Below are positions 36,141 through 45,800 of a DNA stretch of 64,000 bases, in pieces. The translations under genes were made by a program, and so were the position numbers. Position 1 is the first letter of the stretch, and the number at the start of each line of letters is the position of its first letter. The notes beneath the pieces were generated by a model. It saw only the letters and a program-made list of their open reading frames with translations. It made no database searches and had not been told where the DNA came from. Location: NCBI GenBank assembly GCA_006546595.1, contig VIAD01000013.1, forward strand, positions 10,103 to 74,102, given 5' to 3'. This stretch comes from Moraxellaceae bacterium AER2_44_116. Lineage in GTDB: Bacteria; Pseudomonadota; Gammaproteobacteria; Pseudomonadales; Moraxellaceae.

Positions 36141-36404
36141 TTAAACGTCAAGCAAGCTCGAACGTACTAACTTTTGTGTCCCTTGTGGAATTTGCTCTTT
36201 AATTTGTTCAATATTCAAAGGGGTAAGAGCTGCATCATCTCGTTCATATTGGGGTAGTAAGTTGACCGCCAGCAGGCGTAATGCGTGATGAAGGGTCTGT
36301 GTTTCTGACATATCGAGCAGCTCGGCCAGACGTTTTACTGTTTTACGACTCACACCCGTTGCACTGTCATGAGCACGATATCGAAAGGCAATTTGATCAG
36401 ACAT
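36141..36404 (-). CDS. Antitoxin of the PemK/MazF-like locus
   Basis: 87 residues. An N-terminal ribbon-helix-helix-like part (SRKTVKRLAELLDMSETQTL) should bind DNA; the C terminus (LTPLNIEQIKEQIPQGTQ through SSLLDV) is the probable toxin-neutralising arm. ATG at 36404 has GGAGG at ideal spacing; the first in-frame ATG (36416) lies inside that site. A 15-bp inverted repeat covers the ribosome-binding site, fitting autoregulation. Confidence 0.7.
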   Translation of the reverse strand: MSDQIAFRYRAHDSATGVSRKTVKRLAELLDMSETQTLHHALRLLAVNLLPQYERDDAALTPLNIEQIKEQIPQGTQKLVRSSLLDV

Positions 36405-36409
36405 AATAG

Positions 36410-36446
36410 CCTCCAAAAAGATATATTAAAGATATCTTTTTGGAGG
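36410..36446 (-). promoter_or_regulatory. Toxin-antitoxin operator (15-bp inverted repeat)
   Basis: CCTCCAAAAAGATAT, ATTAAAG, ATATCTTTTTGGAGG. A perfect repeat directly before the antitoxin gene; the left arm contains the antitoxin's GGAGG on the minus strand. Either a DNA operator or an mRNA hairpin that hides the ribosome-binding site. Confidence 0.7.
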
Positions 36447-36463
36447 GTTGTTGTCAATGTCGC

Positions 36464-38788
36464 TTATTTACTTTGGTGAGCACGCAGTAACCTCAACCCA
36501 TTAAACACCACCAACAAACTAGCGCCCATATCCGCAAACACTGCCATCCATAACGTCGCTTGACCACTCAACGCCAGTACTAAAAACACCGCTTTGATAC
36601 CCAATGCCAATGCAATGTTTTGCTTCAAGATACCTGCGGTACGTTGACTCAGCATAATAAAATCGGCAATTTTGCGTGGGTCATCATCCATAATCGCTAC
36701 GTCTGCGGTTTCCAACGCCGTCGCCGTCCCTGCCGCACCCATTGCAAAACCAATGTCGGCACGCGCTAAGGCAGGTGCATCGTTGACACCATCACCTACC
36801 ATGCCTACTGCACCATATCGCGTATTTAACTCTGCTATCGCTGCTTGTTTATCTTCGGGCAACAGATTGCCGCGTGCGTCCTGAATATCCAGTTGTTCAG
36901 CAATGGATCGTGCTGTTGCGGGATTGTCACCTGTGAGCATCACTGGCTCAATCCCTAGAGCCTTGAGTGCAGAAACGGCCTGTAAACTTTCAGGCCGAAT
37001 CGTGTCAGCAACCGCAAATATCGCTATTGGACGGGTGGCTGAACACAAGATGATTGCCGTTTTACCGACATTTTCCAATGCCGCTAATTGAGCCTCTAAT
37101 GCACGAGAGCAAAGCCCTAGCTCTTCGACCAGACGATGATTACCCAAATGCCAAGGCTGGCCATTGATTGTGCCTTTGACCCCACGACCATTAAGCACAG
37201 CAAAGTCTTCAACTGATTGAGCCTTAACATTAGGTTGACGCTCTTTCCAACCCAAAACCAACGCTTTAGCTACAGGGTGTGTACTGTTTTCATCTAGGCT
37301 TGCGGCAATCAATAATGCATCTTCAATCGCCATATCAGCAACAGTAATCGTGTCAGTGAGTATCGGTTTGCCTTGGGTTAAAGTGCCAGTTTTATCAAGG
37401 GCAACAACTTTTAATAATCGCCCACCCTCAAGATGAACTCCACCTTTGATTAAAATACCGTGTTTAGCCGCAGCCGCCAGACCACTAACAACCGTAATCG
37501 GCGTTGAGATCACCAAGGCACAAGGACAGGCAATCACCAGTAACACCAATGCTTCATATAGCCATGCACTCCAGGTCCCGCCCATGAGCAATGGCCCAAA
37601 GATAGCCACAGTCGCCGCAAGCACAACAACGGCGGGGGTATAATAATGAGCAAATTGATCGACAAAACGCTGCGTAGGGGCGCGTTGAGATTGGGCATTT
37701 TGAATGGCGGCAGCAATACGAGCCAACGTACTTTCACTCGCCATTGCCGTCACAATGGCTTCAACTACCCCGTCGGTGACAATACTCCCTGCATACAGGG
37801 CATCGCCTATCTGTTTATCAACGGGTAGGCTTTCGCCAGTAATCGGGGCTTGATTCAGTGCAGCACGGCCAGAGTCAACGCGAGCATCCAATGGGACGCG
37901 TGCGCCCGTGCGGACACGGATACGACTATTCAGAGCCACTTGTGCAACAGGGACTTCCTGCCAACTATCGCCTTGTTGTACCTCCGCAGTATCTGGTGCT
38001 AACGCAGTTAAGGCTTTGATGGCATTACGTGCGCGTTCCAGAGATAAGGCTTCGATAGCTTCGGCGACGGCAAACAAAAAAATCACCATCGCCGCTTCTG
38101 GCCATTTGCCAATGACCACCGCGCCTGCAACCGCCAGCGACATCAAAAAATAAATATTCAATGTTAAATTACTGAGAGCAATCCAGCCTTTTTTCAGAAT
38201 CGGTAAGCCTGTGCTAACGATAGAAACAGCAGCCATCACCATGACTGGCAAACTAGTATCTTGCCCAGTCTGCCACGCCAACACTTCCGCGCCGATAGCG
38301 GTCACGCCACTTACTGCCAGCAAGATTTTCTTTTTGCCATCCAGTGATGGTGCGACTGGTGTTGAAGCAACGCCTGTTAGCAGCAACTTCGGTGCCATAT
38401 CAATGGCCTGTAACGCCTTGGCAATCATCCCCTCATCATCAAGCTGGTGATACACCGTCAATTCTCTGTCGAGCAAATTGAAATCCAAACGCTTGATGCC
38501 CGACATCACTTCCAGCTTGTTACGAATCAATCGCTCTTCGGTCGGGCAATCCATGTTGTCGATGCGGTAACGTACGGAACGAGCATCTACTGGAACAGTA
38601 GCCGTTTCAGCATTTGTCTCTTTGCCACTTATAGCCTCAGAACTACAACAAGCCTCGGCCTGTGTATGTACGTCGCTGGTTTTAACGATAACAACGGGGG
38701 CAACGGCTGGAGTATGACAATCTGTGGTACTGCAACAGGCCGTTTTTGGCAGTGCAGATTGAGAATTTAATGGGTCATGTTGGCTCAT
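36464..38788 (-). CDS. cadA: Cd/Zn/Pb-exporting P1B-type ATPase CadA
   Basis: 774 residues. A Cys-rich start (TACCSTTDCH, EACCSS) precedes a heavy-metal-associated domain with NMDCPTEE (about residue 78), then eight membrane helices with the CPC ion motif in ACPCALVIS (about 421), TGES, the phosphorylation site DKTGTLTQ (about 463) and GDGVNDAPAL. CPC plus NMDCPTE indicates divalent soft metals. It is divergent from cadR across a MerR-type promoter. Confidence 0.93.
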   Translation of the reverse strand: MSQHDPLNSQSALPKTACCSTTDCHTPAVAPVVIVKTSDVHTQAEACCSSEAISGKETNAETATVPVDARSVRYRIDNMDCPTEERLIRNKLEVMSGIKRLDFNLLDRELTVYHQLDDEGMIAKALQAIDMAPKLLLTGVASTPVAPSLDGKKKILLAVSGVTAIGAEVLAWQTGQDTSLPVMVMAAVSIVSTGLPILKKGWIALSNLTLNIYFLMSLAVAGAVVIGKWPEAAMVIFLFAVAEAIEALSLERARNAIKALTALAPDTAEVQQGDSWQEVPVAQVALNSRIRVRTGARVPLDARVDSGRAALNQAPITGESLPVDKQIGDALYAGSIVTDGVVEAIVTAMASESTLARIAAAIQNAQSQRAPTQRFVDQFAHYYTPAVVVLAATVAIFGPLLMGGTWSAWLYEALVLLVIACPCALVISTPITVVSGLAAAAKHGILIKGGVHLEGGRLLKVVALDKTGTLTQGKPILTDTITVADMAIEDALLIAASLDENSTHPVAKALVLGWKERQPNVKAQSVEDFAVLNGRGVKGTINGQPWHLGNHRLVEELGLCSRALEAQLAALENVGKTAIILCSATRPIAIFAVADTIRPESLQAVSALKALGIEPVMLTGDNPATARSIAEQLDIQDARGNLLPEDKQAAIAELNTRYGAVGMVGDGVNDAPALARADIGFAMGAAGTATALETADVAIMDDDPRKIADFIMLSQRTAGILKQNIALALGIKAVFLVLALSGQATLWMAVFADMGASLLVVFNGLRLLRAHQSK

Positions 38789-38817
38789 GATGATTACCTA
38801 ATGTTGACAATACCCTC

Positions 38818-38848
38818 ATTAAACAGTCTATAGTTACTACAGGGTCAA
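38818..38848 (-). promoter_or_regulatory. MerR-type cadA promoter with 19-bp spacer
   Basis: On the minus strand TTGACC, 19 bases, TTTAAT. The long spacer contains the dyad CTGTAGT-A-ACTATAG, the expected CadR operator. Over-long spacing that the metal-bound activator corrects is the hallmark of MerR-family control. Confidence 0.8.
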
Positions 38849-38868
38849 GCTTTTTCAGGAAATTAATC

Positions 38869-39342
38869 ATGCGTATTGGCGAATTGGCGCAACGTGGCCA
38901 TTGTGATGTCGAAACCATCCGTTTTTATGAGCAGGAAAAACTGTTAGATACACCAATGCGTGAGGCTAATGGCTATCGCAGCTATACCGATGCTCATCTG
39001 CTTCAACTCAAATTCATTCGTCATTGCCGCTCATTAGACATGGGTTTGCCCGATGTCCGCAGGTTACGTCAGTTTCAGAGTAATCCTGAGCTGGCGTGTG
39101 ATGACATCAATGAACTGATTGATAGTCAGATTACGCGCATTCATCAACAGATAGAGTCGTTACGTTTGCTGGAGCAGCAATTGCATACGCTGCGTGATAG
39201 TTGCCATCACCATGATAAAATTCGTGACTGCGGTATTTTGAAAAATCTGGAGCAAGCGGCGAAGGGAGAAAACTGTGATTGCCATGCGGAGGTTGGACAA
39301 AAGAAAGAAGCTGTTATGCACCAGCTTAACACTGGCACATAA
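38869..39342 (+). CDS. cadR: CadR, MerR-family Cd(II)/Pb(II)-responsive regulator
   Basis: 157 residues: MerR helix-turn-helix (MRIGELAQRGHCDVETIRFY), long dimerisation helix and metal-site cysteines (ACDDINEL, then DCGILKNLEQ and NCDC) with a His-rich SCHHH. This matches CadR/PbrR proteins. It is divergently transcribed from cadA, whose promoter it should activate. Confidence 0.93.
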   Translation: MRIGELAQRGHCDVETIRFYEQEKLLDTPMREANGYRSYTDAHLLQLKFIRHCRSLDMGLPDVRRLRQFQSNPELACDDINELIDSQITRIHQQIESLRLLEQQLHTLRDSCHHHDKIRDCGILKNLEQAAKGENCDCHAEVGQKKEAVMHQLNTGT

Positions 39343-39358
39343 CAGCAAATCAACTGTA

Positions 39359-40624
39359 TTAGTCGATAGTCCCATTCAACCAGTCTGACCAAAGTAATTT
39401 GGCATTTAGCAGTAAACGGTAATACGAACGTAAAGCCGCAACTTTGGCACTGGAGGCATCCTCAGCCGCCATTAACGCTTGTCGTCGCGCCAACAACAGT
39501 AGTTGCACATCACCTTCACCCAGTTGATACGCTTTTTGCGTCAATTTAGCGTTATCAAACAAGGTGGTTGCCGCTTGTTGCGCCAGTTGCCAGCGTTCAA
39601 AGTAGCCTGTAGCCGCCGTATAACTGGCTTGGATAGCCGCCCGTTGTTCCCGTTCAGTCAAGGTCAAGTTTTGGCGGGCGACGCTTACTTGAGCTTGCTG
39701 CCGCTCCACTTCCAGTGATCGACGTTTACTGGCGATGGGAATACTGGCCGTTACACCAATCAACTTTTCACTGCCATAGGCTTCCCTGCCTGTAAACACG
39801 CCAAAAGTCGGATCAGGCCGTTGTTCCGCTTTGGCGCGCTGCGCTAGGGCTTCGGCACTGGCGACTTGGGCTTGCGCTAACGTCAGTTGATCGTTCACCG
39901 CGAGCATCCGCGTTTGCCACCACGATAAATCTTGTGGCACGGCAATTGGCTCTGGCAGTGCCGTCGTTTTAGCTTCTTCCGTGGCTTGATAACGAGCGGC
40001 TAAAAACGTCCATGCCGTGACTTCGGCATTCTTGGCTTCATTGACCTGTCGCTGAATAGCAATTAATTCCGCACTCGCCAGACGTTGTTCCAGCACGGCG
40101 GCATCACCACTTTTGACTCGTTTGCCGACGACAGCGACATTATCTTCAATACTGCTTTGTTGACTCAGCAGTAACGTTTTACGCGCATCGGCAGCCAGCC
40201 AGTCAAACCACGCATTAAGCAATGCTTCTGCCGCTTCACGGCGAGCTTGTTTATATTCTGCGGGAGCCATCAAACGAATGGCCTTGGCACTGGCTTCATC
40301 CGCTTTAACTTTGTTTGGTAGGCGAAAAGTCCGTTCCAGCCCGACATTCCACTCATTGGAGTTTGAGCCAGTACCATTACTTGATGAATAATCACGACGT
40401 TGATAAGTGCCATTCGCAACCCAGTCGTAAGGTGAGAGTGCCTGTTGACTCGCCTCAATGTTAGCGGCGGCCAAAGCATTGTCGGCACTGACCAAGGCGG
40501 GGTCACTGGTCAGCCAGCGTAGTGCTGTTGACTCTGGCAACACCAGTGGAATAGCGACATCCGCCGCAGAGGTCAAACCCATGCTTAACAACAGCGGTAA
40601 AAGCGAAAAGTAACGTAGTGTCAT
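39359..40624 (-). CDS. czcC: CzcC-like outer membrane efflux factor
   Basis: About 421 residues, TolC/OEP family: signal peptide (LLPLLLSMGLTSA), then the duplicated helical-hairpin region rich in Ala, Gln and Glu. Outer membrane channel of the tripartite RND pump coded upstream. The ATG at 40624 overlaps the DUF3240 stop (TAATG). Last gene of the czc-like operon; its end faces cadR. Confidence 0.88.
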   Translation of the reverse strand: MTLRYFSLLPLLLSMGLTSAADVAIPLVLPESTALRWLTSDPALVSADNALAAANIEASQQALSPYDWVANGTYQRRDYSSSNGTGSNSNEWNVGLERTFRLPNKVKADEASAKAIRLMAPAEYKQARREAAEALLNAWFDWLAADARKTLLLSQQSSIEDNVAVVGKRVKSGDAAVLEQRLASAELIAIQRQVNEAKNAEVTAWTFLAARYQATEEAKTTALPEPIAVPQDLSWWQTRMLAVNDQLTLAQAQVASAEALAQRAKAEQRPDPTFGVFTGREAYGSEKLIGVTASIPIASKRRSLEVERQQAQVSVARQNLTLTEREQRAAIQASYTAATGYFERWQLAQQAATTLFDNAKLTQKAYQLGEGDVQLLLLARRQALMAAEDASSAKVAALRSYYRLLLNAKLLWSDWLNGTID

Positions 40625-40923
40625 TATAATGCTCCTCTGGACATGACATGAGTCATCCAAAACAACACGCCAGAGTTCGCAAACATGACGCGCAACTCTG
40701 CTAGTAATGACTCGGCATCTTCGTCGCTTAATAACGCCTGTATCAGTACTGCGTCACCCCGTCCCAATACCTGTTCGCCTTGGTCAAGATCACCAATATG
40801 ACCGCCATGACTGGCGGCAGCTTGGCTAACAAAAATCGAGATTTTTGGGTGCATCAATAATTGGTCTAACAGTTTCTCTTCCAGTTCGGGAGAGCCTAAT
40901 AAATTCAGGCAAACATCAGTCAT
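40624..40923 (-). CDS. DUF3240-family protein of the czc-like operon
   Basis: 99 residues, soluble, ferredoxin-like in pattern (CLNLLGSPELEEKLLDQLL start and VLIQALLSDEDAESLLAEL end). DUF3240 genes are usual neighbours of heavy-metal RND pumps, and a PII-like regulatory role has been guessed. Overlaps czcA by eight bases and czcC by one. Confidence 0.8.
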   Translation of the reverse strand: MTDVCLNLLGSPELEEKLLDQLLMHPKISIFVSQAAASHGGHIGDLDQGEQVLGRGDAVLIQALLSDEDAESLLAELRVMFANSGVLFWMTHVMSRGAL

Positions 40924-43900
40924 GGCGCGCCTCCTTGAAAGCGTAGCGGGCGTAGAGCATCGGTAAAATAATGAGGGTTAACGCAGTCGCCGTAATCAAA
41001 CCACCAATCACGACTATCGCCAGTGGCCGCTGAATTTCTGAGCCTGGGCCTGTGGCAAATAACAGCGGCAACAAACCAAAAGCGGTAATGGCTGCCGTCA
41101 TCAACACGGGTCGTAACCGTCTTTTTGCTCCTTCGCGCACCACCTGATCAATGCTTAAACCTTCGGCATGGAGTTGGTTAAAATAACTCACCATCACCAC
41201 ACCATTGAGAACAGCAATACCAAGCAAGGCGATAAAACCCACGGAGGCAGGAACCGACATATATTCTCCCGTCAGCCATAAGCCGAGAATGCCGCCGACC
41301 AGCGCAAACGGAATATTACTGAGTACCAATAAGGCTTGGCGTAGAGAACGAAAGCTGGAAAACAACAGAATGAAAATCAGTAACAAGGCGATAGGTGTGA
41401 CGATACCTAAACGTGCTGCCGCCCGTTGCTGGTTCTCGAATTGACCACCAAAGCTGAGTCTATAACCGTCGGGCAACTTCACTTTAGCGGCAATAGTGCG
41501 TTTGGACTCTTCGACAAAACCCACCAAATCTCGACCAGTGACATTGGCGACGACGACACTGTAGCGACTTCCTAATTCACGGTCTATTTTGACAGGGCCA
41601 GCCACGCGCTCCAGTCGAGCAATGGTGTTTAGGGGGATGGATTCGCCCGCAGGATTGGTAATACGCAGATTGGCAAAATCGCCTGGTGACATCCGTACGC
41701 CTTCCGAACCACGAATCTGGATGGGCACACGGCGAACCCCTTCAAGTACCGTCCCTGCTTCTACACCCTGAATTTGCAGACGCAGTGCTTCTTGCACTTC
41801 TTCGACTGATAAACCAAAGCGACCCGCTGCAAGTCGGTCAACAACAACACTCAAATATTGGACACCATCGTTAACGACGGTATAAACATCCTGATTATCT
41901 GAAACAGTTTTCAGTGTTGCTTCGATCTCACCCGCCAAACGATTTAGTGTTGCCAGATCAGGGCCGAAAACCTTCACCGCAACATCACCACGCACACCCA
42001 TAATCATCTCGGAAACGCGCATTTCGATGGGCATGGTGAAGCTATAGGCCGTGCCTGGCAGTTGATCCAGCACTTTACGCAACTCATCCAGCAGTTCGTC
42101 TTTACTGTCCATACGCCACTCAGAACGTGGTTTCAGAATCAGAAAAGTATCTGTTTGGTTCAACCCCATCGGGTCAAGGCCAATATCATCAGATCCAGCC
42201 CGTGCAACGACACCGATAACTTCAGGTACGGCTTTCATCACCGCTTGTTGAATTTTTAGATCCAATGCCGCCGTTTCTTCCAAACTAACGGAGGGTAACT
42301 TTTCAATACCCATGACAATATCGCCTTCATCCATCGCTGGGATAAAGGTTTTACCGACTTGTAAGTACAATACGCCTGCCAATACCAGCAATAGACCTGC
42401 ACCCGCCATCACCACTTTTTGATGTTGAAAGGCTTTGTTTAGTAAAGGCTCATATAGACGCAACAACTGGCGTGGCAACCACGGTTCTTCATGGGCAACG
42501 GATTTCAACAACAAGGAAGCCAATACGGGAATAACCGTCAATGACAGCACTAAAGAACTGGCCAGTGCAAAGACAATGGTCATGGCAACAGGGACAAAAA
42601 ACTTGCCTTCCATGCCTTGTAGCGTCAATAACGGCAAAAAGACGATAATGATGATGAGCATACCCGTGACCACAGGAGCCGCTACTTCACGCACGGCTCT
42701 ATAGACAATATGCAGACGAGGTAATTTCCCCTTTGATGGGTCATGTGCCAAATGCTGAACGACGTTTTCCACCACCACCACGGCCGCATCCACGAGCATA
42801 CCAATGGCAATCGCTAAACCGCCCAGACTCATTAAATTAGCCGACATGCCAACTTGGTGCATCAAAATAAACGTCGCCAAGGCCGACAAGGGTAACACCA
42901 CGGCGACCGTAATAGCCGCACGGACATTACCCAAAAATACGCCCAATAAAATCAGCACCAGCACAATCGCTTCACCCAGAGATTGAGTGACCGCACCCAC
43001 AGCTTTATCCACCAAAGAAGCACGATTGTAAAAAACGCTGAGTTTGGTGCCTTTGGGCAAACTTGGCATCAGCTCGGTGATTTTATGCTCGACTCCTGCC
43101 ACGACTTGACGGGCATTCGCACCTGCCAACCCCAGCACTAAACCTTCAACGGCTTCACCTTTACCACTTTCAGTGACCACACCATTACGGGTCATTTCGC
43201 CAATGCGTACTTCGGCGACATCACTGATACGCACGGGAGTAATACCATCCACTTTGATGACAATCGCTCGTAAATCATCGAGGCTGGTGATATTGCCTTC
43301 GCTACGCACCAATAACACTTCGCCGCCTTCACGCAGTCGCCCTGCGCCATCATTACGGTTATTGGCTTCAATTTTCGCTTTCAGCACATCAATGGTGATA
43401 CCTGCGGCGGCCATGCGTACAGGGTCTGGCACGACTTCATAACTGCGTGATACACCGCCCAAGACGTTGACATCAGCTACGCCAGATACGGTGCGTAATG
43501 CAGGTCTAATCACCCAATCGAGTAAGGACTTACGCTCCATCAGGCTCATATTGGGATTATCGACGGTGAACTGAAACATCTCGCCCAGTGGCGTGGTGAT
43601 GGGAGCCATACCGCCTTCTAAGGTTGAAGGCAGGTCGGACATCACCCCTGACAGACGTTCCGCGACTTGCTGGCGCGCCCAATAAATATCGGTGCCATCA
43701 TTGAAGGTCAGGGTAATATCGACAATGCCGTATTTAACGGTCGTCCGCAGCATCTCTTGTTTAGGAATACCGAGCATTTCCGTTTCAATCGGCACAGCCA
43801 CACGGTTTTCCACCTCTTCAGGGGTCATACCTGGTGCTTTGAGAATGATTTTTACTTGGGTACTGGCGACATCAGGAAAAGCATCAATGGGAATTTGTTG

Positions 43901-43993
43901 AAAGGCATACCAACCCATGCCCGACAGCAAGGCGGCTAGTATGAGAATGAACACCCGTTGCGCGAGCGCAAATTGAATAAGTCTGGTAATCAT
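40916..43993 (-). CDS. czcA: CzcA-like heavy-metal RND transporter
   Basis: 1025 residues, 12 membrane helices and two large periplasmic loops (HME-RND). The family start RVFILILAALLSGMGWYAF and DAFPDVASTQV are clear. The helix 4 signature is AIGMLVDAAVVVVEN, which differs from the DFG-DGAVV form of classical Co/Zn/Cd CzcA and from the Cu/Ag form of CusA at 54600-57734. So export of divalent cations is likely, but the exact metal is open. Confidence 0.9.
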   Translation of the reverse strand: MITRLIQFALAQRVFILILAALLSGMGWYAFQQIPIDAFPDVASTQVKIILKAPGMTPEEVENRVAVPIETEMLGIPKQEMLRTTVKYGIVDITLTFNDGTDIYWARQQVAERLSGVMSDLPSTLEGGMAPITTPLGEMFQFTVDNPNMSLMERKSLLDWVIRPALRTVSGVADVNVLGGVSRSYEVVPDPVRMAAAGITIDVLKAKIEANNRNDGAGRLREGGEVLLVRSEGNITSLDDLRAIVIKVDGITPVRISDVAEVRIGEMTRNGVVTESGKGEAVEGLVLGLAGANARQVVAGVEHKITELMPSLPKGTKLSVFYNRASLVDKAVGAVTQSLGEAIVLVLILLGVFLGNVRAAITVAVVLPLSALATFILMHQVGMSANLMSLGGLAIAIGMLVDAAVVVVENVVQHLAHDPSKGKLPRLHIVYRAVREVAAPVVTGMLIIIIVFLPLLTLQGMEGKFFVPVAMTIVFALASSLVLSLTVIPVLASLLLKSVAHEEPWLPRQLLRLYEPLLNKAFQHQKVVMAGAGLLLVLAGVLYLQVGKTFIPAMDEGDIVMGIEKLPSVSLEETAALDLKIQQAVMKAVPEVIGVVARAGSDDIGLDPMGLNQTDTFLILKPRSEWRMDSKDELLDELRKVLDQLPGTAYSFTMPIEMRVSEMIMGVRGDVAVKVFGPDLATLNRLAGEIEATLKTVSDNQDVYTVVNDGVQYLSVVVDRLAAGRFGLSVEEVQEALRLQIQGVEAGTVLEGVRRVPIQIRGSEGVRMSPGDFANLRITNPAGESIPLNTIARLERVAGPVKIDRELGSRYSVVVANVTGRDLVGFVEESKRTIAAKVKLPDGYRLSFGGQFENQQRAAARLGIVTPIALLLIFILLFSSFRSLRQALLVLSNIPFALVGGILGLWLTGEYMSVPASVGFIALLGIAVLNGVVMVSYFNQLHAEGLSIDQVVREGAKRRLRPVLMTAAITAFGLLPLLFATGPGSEIQRPLAIVVIGGLITATALTLIILPMLYARYAFKEARHD

Positions 43994-43996
43994 GGC

Positions 43997-45109
43997 TTAT
44001 TCTTCCTCCGCCCCACCGACACCTTGCCACGCCGCTTTCAGGGCAATGACACTGGTGGCTGCAATACGATCACCCGCTTTCAGTGTACCGCTAACCTTGG
44101 CGCGTTGACCTGCGCTGGCGACGACCTGAATCGGGATAGCGTTAAAATTGCCTTTATCACGCACAAAAACCACCACTTGCTGACCTTGACGGGCGATAGC
44201 GGCAATCGGAATATCCCACGCCGAGCCTGTAGGTACGGGCAGCTCCACTTGCACAAAATCACCCAAACGCAGTGCTGTTGCTCCACTGGTGACTTTGGCG
44301 CGTACATGAGCTGTTTGACCATTACCCGTTAATGGACTCACGCTCAACACCGTGCCTTCGGCACCACCTGCGATATGCAACTTATGCCCTGCTGTCCACC
44401 GCGACGCTTCGCCGCTAGGGATTTGCACATCCAGCCATAAGGTGTCGAGTTTGGCGAGCTGCAACAACGGATCGGCAGCGACCACACGTTGCCCTAATTT
44501 GGCGTTCAGGCCAGTAACCGTTGCCGATGTCTTAGCAGTAACCGTCAGTTCATTACTAACGACACCCTTCTCCGTCATACGGCGCAACTCTGCCTTGCTC
44601 ACGCCCGACAGTGTCAACATGGCTTGTGCTTGATTAAGCACGGCTTCGGCATCACGTTGCGCTGATTCGGCTTCATCGACACGCCGTTGCGGAATAATGC
44701 CTTCGTTAAATAATGCCCGTTCACGGGTAGCCGTTGCTTTGACCAGCCGCAGCCGATTAGCCGCTTGCACCAAGGCCAGTTGCTGTTCGCCCAATTGCGG
44801 ACTACTTAACACCACTAAGGGCGCACCCACCGCAACACGCTGGTTTTCTTGCACGAAAATCTGACTGACTAAACCCGCTACAGGTGCGCTGACGACCTGC
44901 TCCTGTTGTGGCGGCAGAATAACTTGAGCAGGAAAACGTGTGCCTACGGTATCGGGCTGGCGTTTTAATTCCACCAGCTCAATGCCCAAAGCACGCATCT
45001 GGTCATCAGAAATGGCGAAGATGTTGGATGCTTCTTTGGCAAATAGATAAGGGGAGGCACTGAGTAGCATAACGGCTACAGCACCTAGAGAAGGGCGAAA
45101 AAAAGACAT
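43997..45109 (-). CDS. czcB: CzcB-like membrane fusion protein
   Basis: About 370 residues: signal peptide, lipoyl-like half motifs (VVSAPVAGLVSQIFV and LTVTAKTSATVTGL), a helical hairpin and beta-barrel. Periplasmic adaptor between CzcA and CzcC. ATG at 45109 follows GAGGAC at seven bases; a TTG at 45121 is less likely. Three bases before czcA. Confidence 0.88.
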   Translation of the reverse strand: MSFFRPSLGAVAVMLLSASPYLFAKEASNIFAISDDQMRALGIELVELKRQPDTVGTRFPAQVILPPQQEQVVSAPVAGLVSQIFVQENQRVAVGAPLVVLSSPQLGEQQLALVQAANRLRLVKATATRERALFNEGIIPQRRVDEAESAQRDAEAVLNQAQAMLTLSGVSKAELRRMTEKGVVSNELTVTAKTSATVTGLNAKLGQRVVAADPLLQLAKLDTLWLDVQIPSGEASRWTAGHKLHIAGGAEGTVLSVSPLTGNGQTAHVRAKVTSGATALRLGDFVQVELPVPTGSAWDIPIAAIARQGQQVVVFVRDKGNFNAIPIQVVASAGQRAKVSGTLKAGDRIAATSVIALKAAWQGVGGAEEE

Positions 45110-45211
45110 GACAGTCCTCAAAAGAAAACGTAAAAACCAATGAAATAAGAGCGGAAAATCGCTAAGAAATAAACGTGAGGAAGCACCGCGCGGAAGGCGG
45201 AGCTGAGGCTG

Positions 45212-45676
45212 TCAAATGCGTAGGCGGGTCAATTGAACAATCGCTAGAGAGGAGTTTCGGCTCAACGGTGGTGGTTGCTGAGCCAGTAATAAGGTTTTTG
45301 CAGTAGTCGTATAAGTAACAACAGGCGGAGGCAGATAAGCCCACAGAGTATCGGCGACCTGAACCTTGTTCAGTGGCGGCTTGGCGGCTAACCACGTCTG
45401 GTCATGGTCAACACACACCAGCTTGACGACATGATCGCTATGCTCATGTTCATTACTCGCTTGACGATTATCTTGCGCTTGCGGTTCGTGCTGATCCCGA
45501 TGGCCTTTGTGATGGACAATCAGCGAGTCGTTGGCAGCATCCATGACGATGATTTGCGGATGAGGGTCTTGCTGAATGAGTTGATTAACAAGCAGCGCAT
45601 TGCCCAGACAGGTCGATGTCCACAGATAACTGAGCAGGCATAATAGCTGCACAACAAGTCGGGACACGGGAACCAT
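45212..45676 (-). CDS. czcI: CzcI-like His-rich periplasmic protein
   Basis: 154 residues: N-terminal signal peptide, then a His-rich part (VHHKGHRDQHEPQ and NEHEHSDH) and the terminal RNSSLAIVQLTRLRI common in CzcI/NccX-type proteins that precede czcCBA operons. Likely metal binding or regulatory in the periplasm. It is 103 bp upstream of czcB. The next gene upstream, rcnR, is divergent. Confidence 0.75.
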   Translation of the reverse strand: MVPVSRLVVQLLCLLSYLWTSTCLGNALLVNQLIQQDPHPQIIVMDAANDSLIVHHKGHRDQHEPQAQDNRQASNEHEHSDHVVKLVCVDHDQTWLAAKPPLNKVQVADTLWAYLPPPVVTYTTTAKTLLLAQQPPPLSRNSSLAIVQLTRLRI

Positions 45677-45800
45677 AAGCGAATAATACCTGTACGGGGG
45701 TTAAGCTCAATTTAGTCGTTGCGGATTATGCCGTAATCTACAAGGCATTCGTAAGTAATAACTTGTTAACAGCCTTAAATATCAGGCTGATAGACCGCTT

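Noticed and set aside
36035..36151. Upstream extension of the 42-residue gene to 36151
   Set aside because: The extra 39 residues look like non-coding sequence and the start would overlap the antitoxin; the internal ATG has the ribosome site.
38211..38770. Plus-strand frames inside cadA, czcA, cusA and other long genes
   Set aside because: They are shadows of well-supported genes on the other strand.
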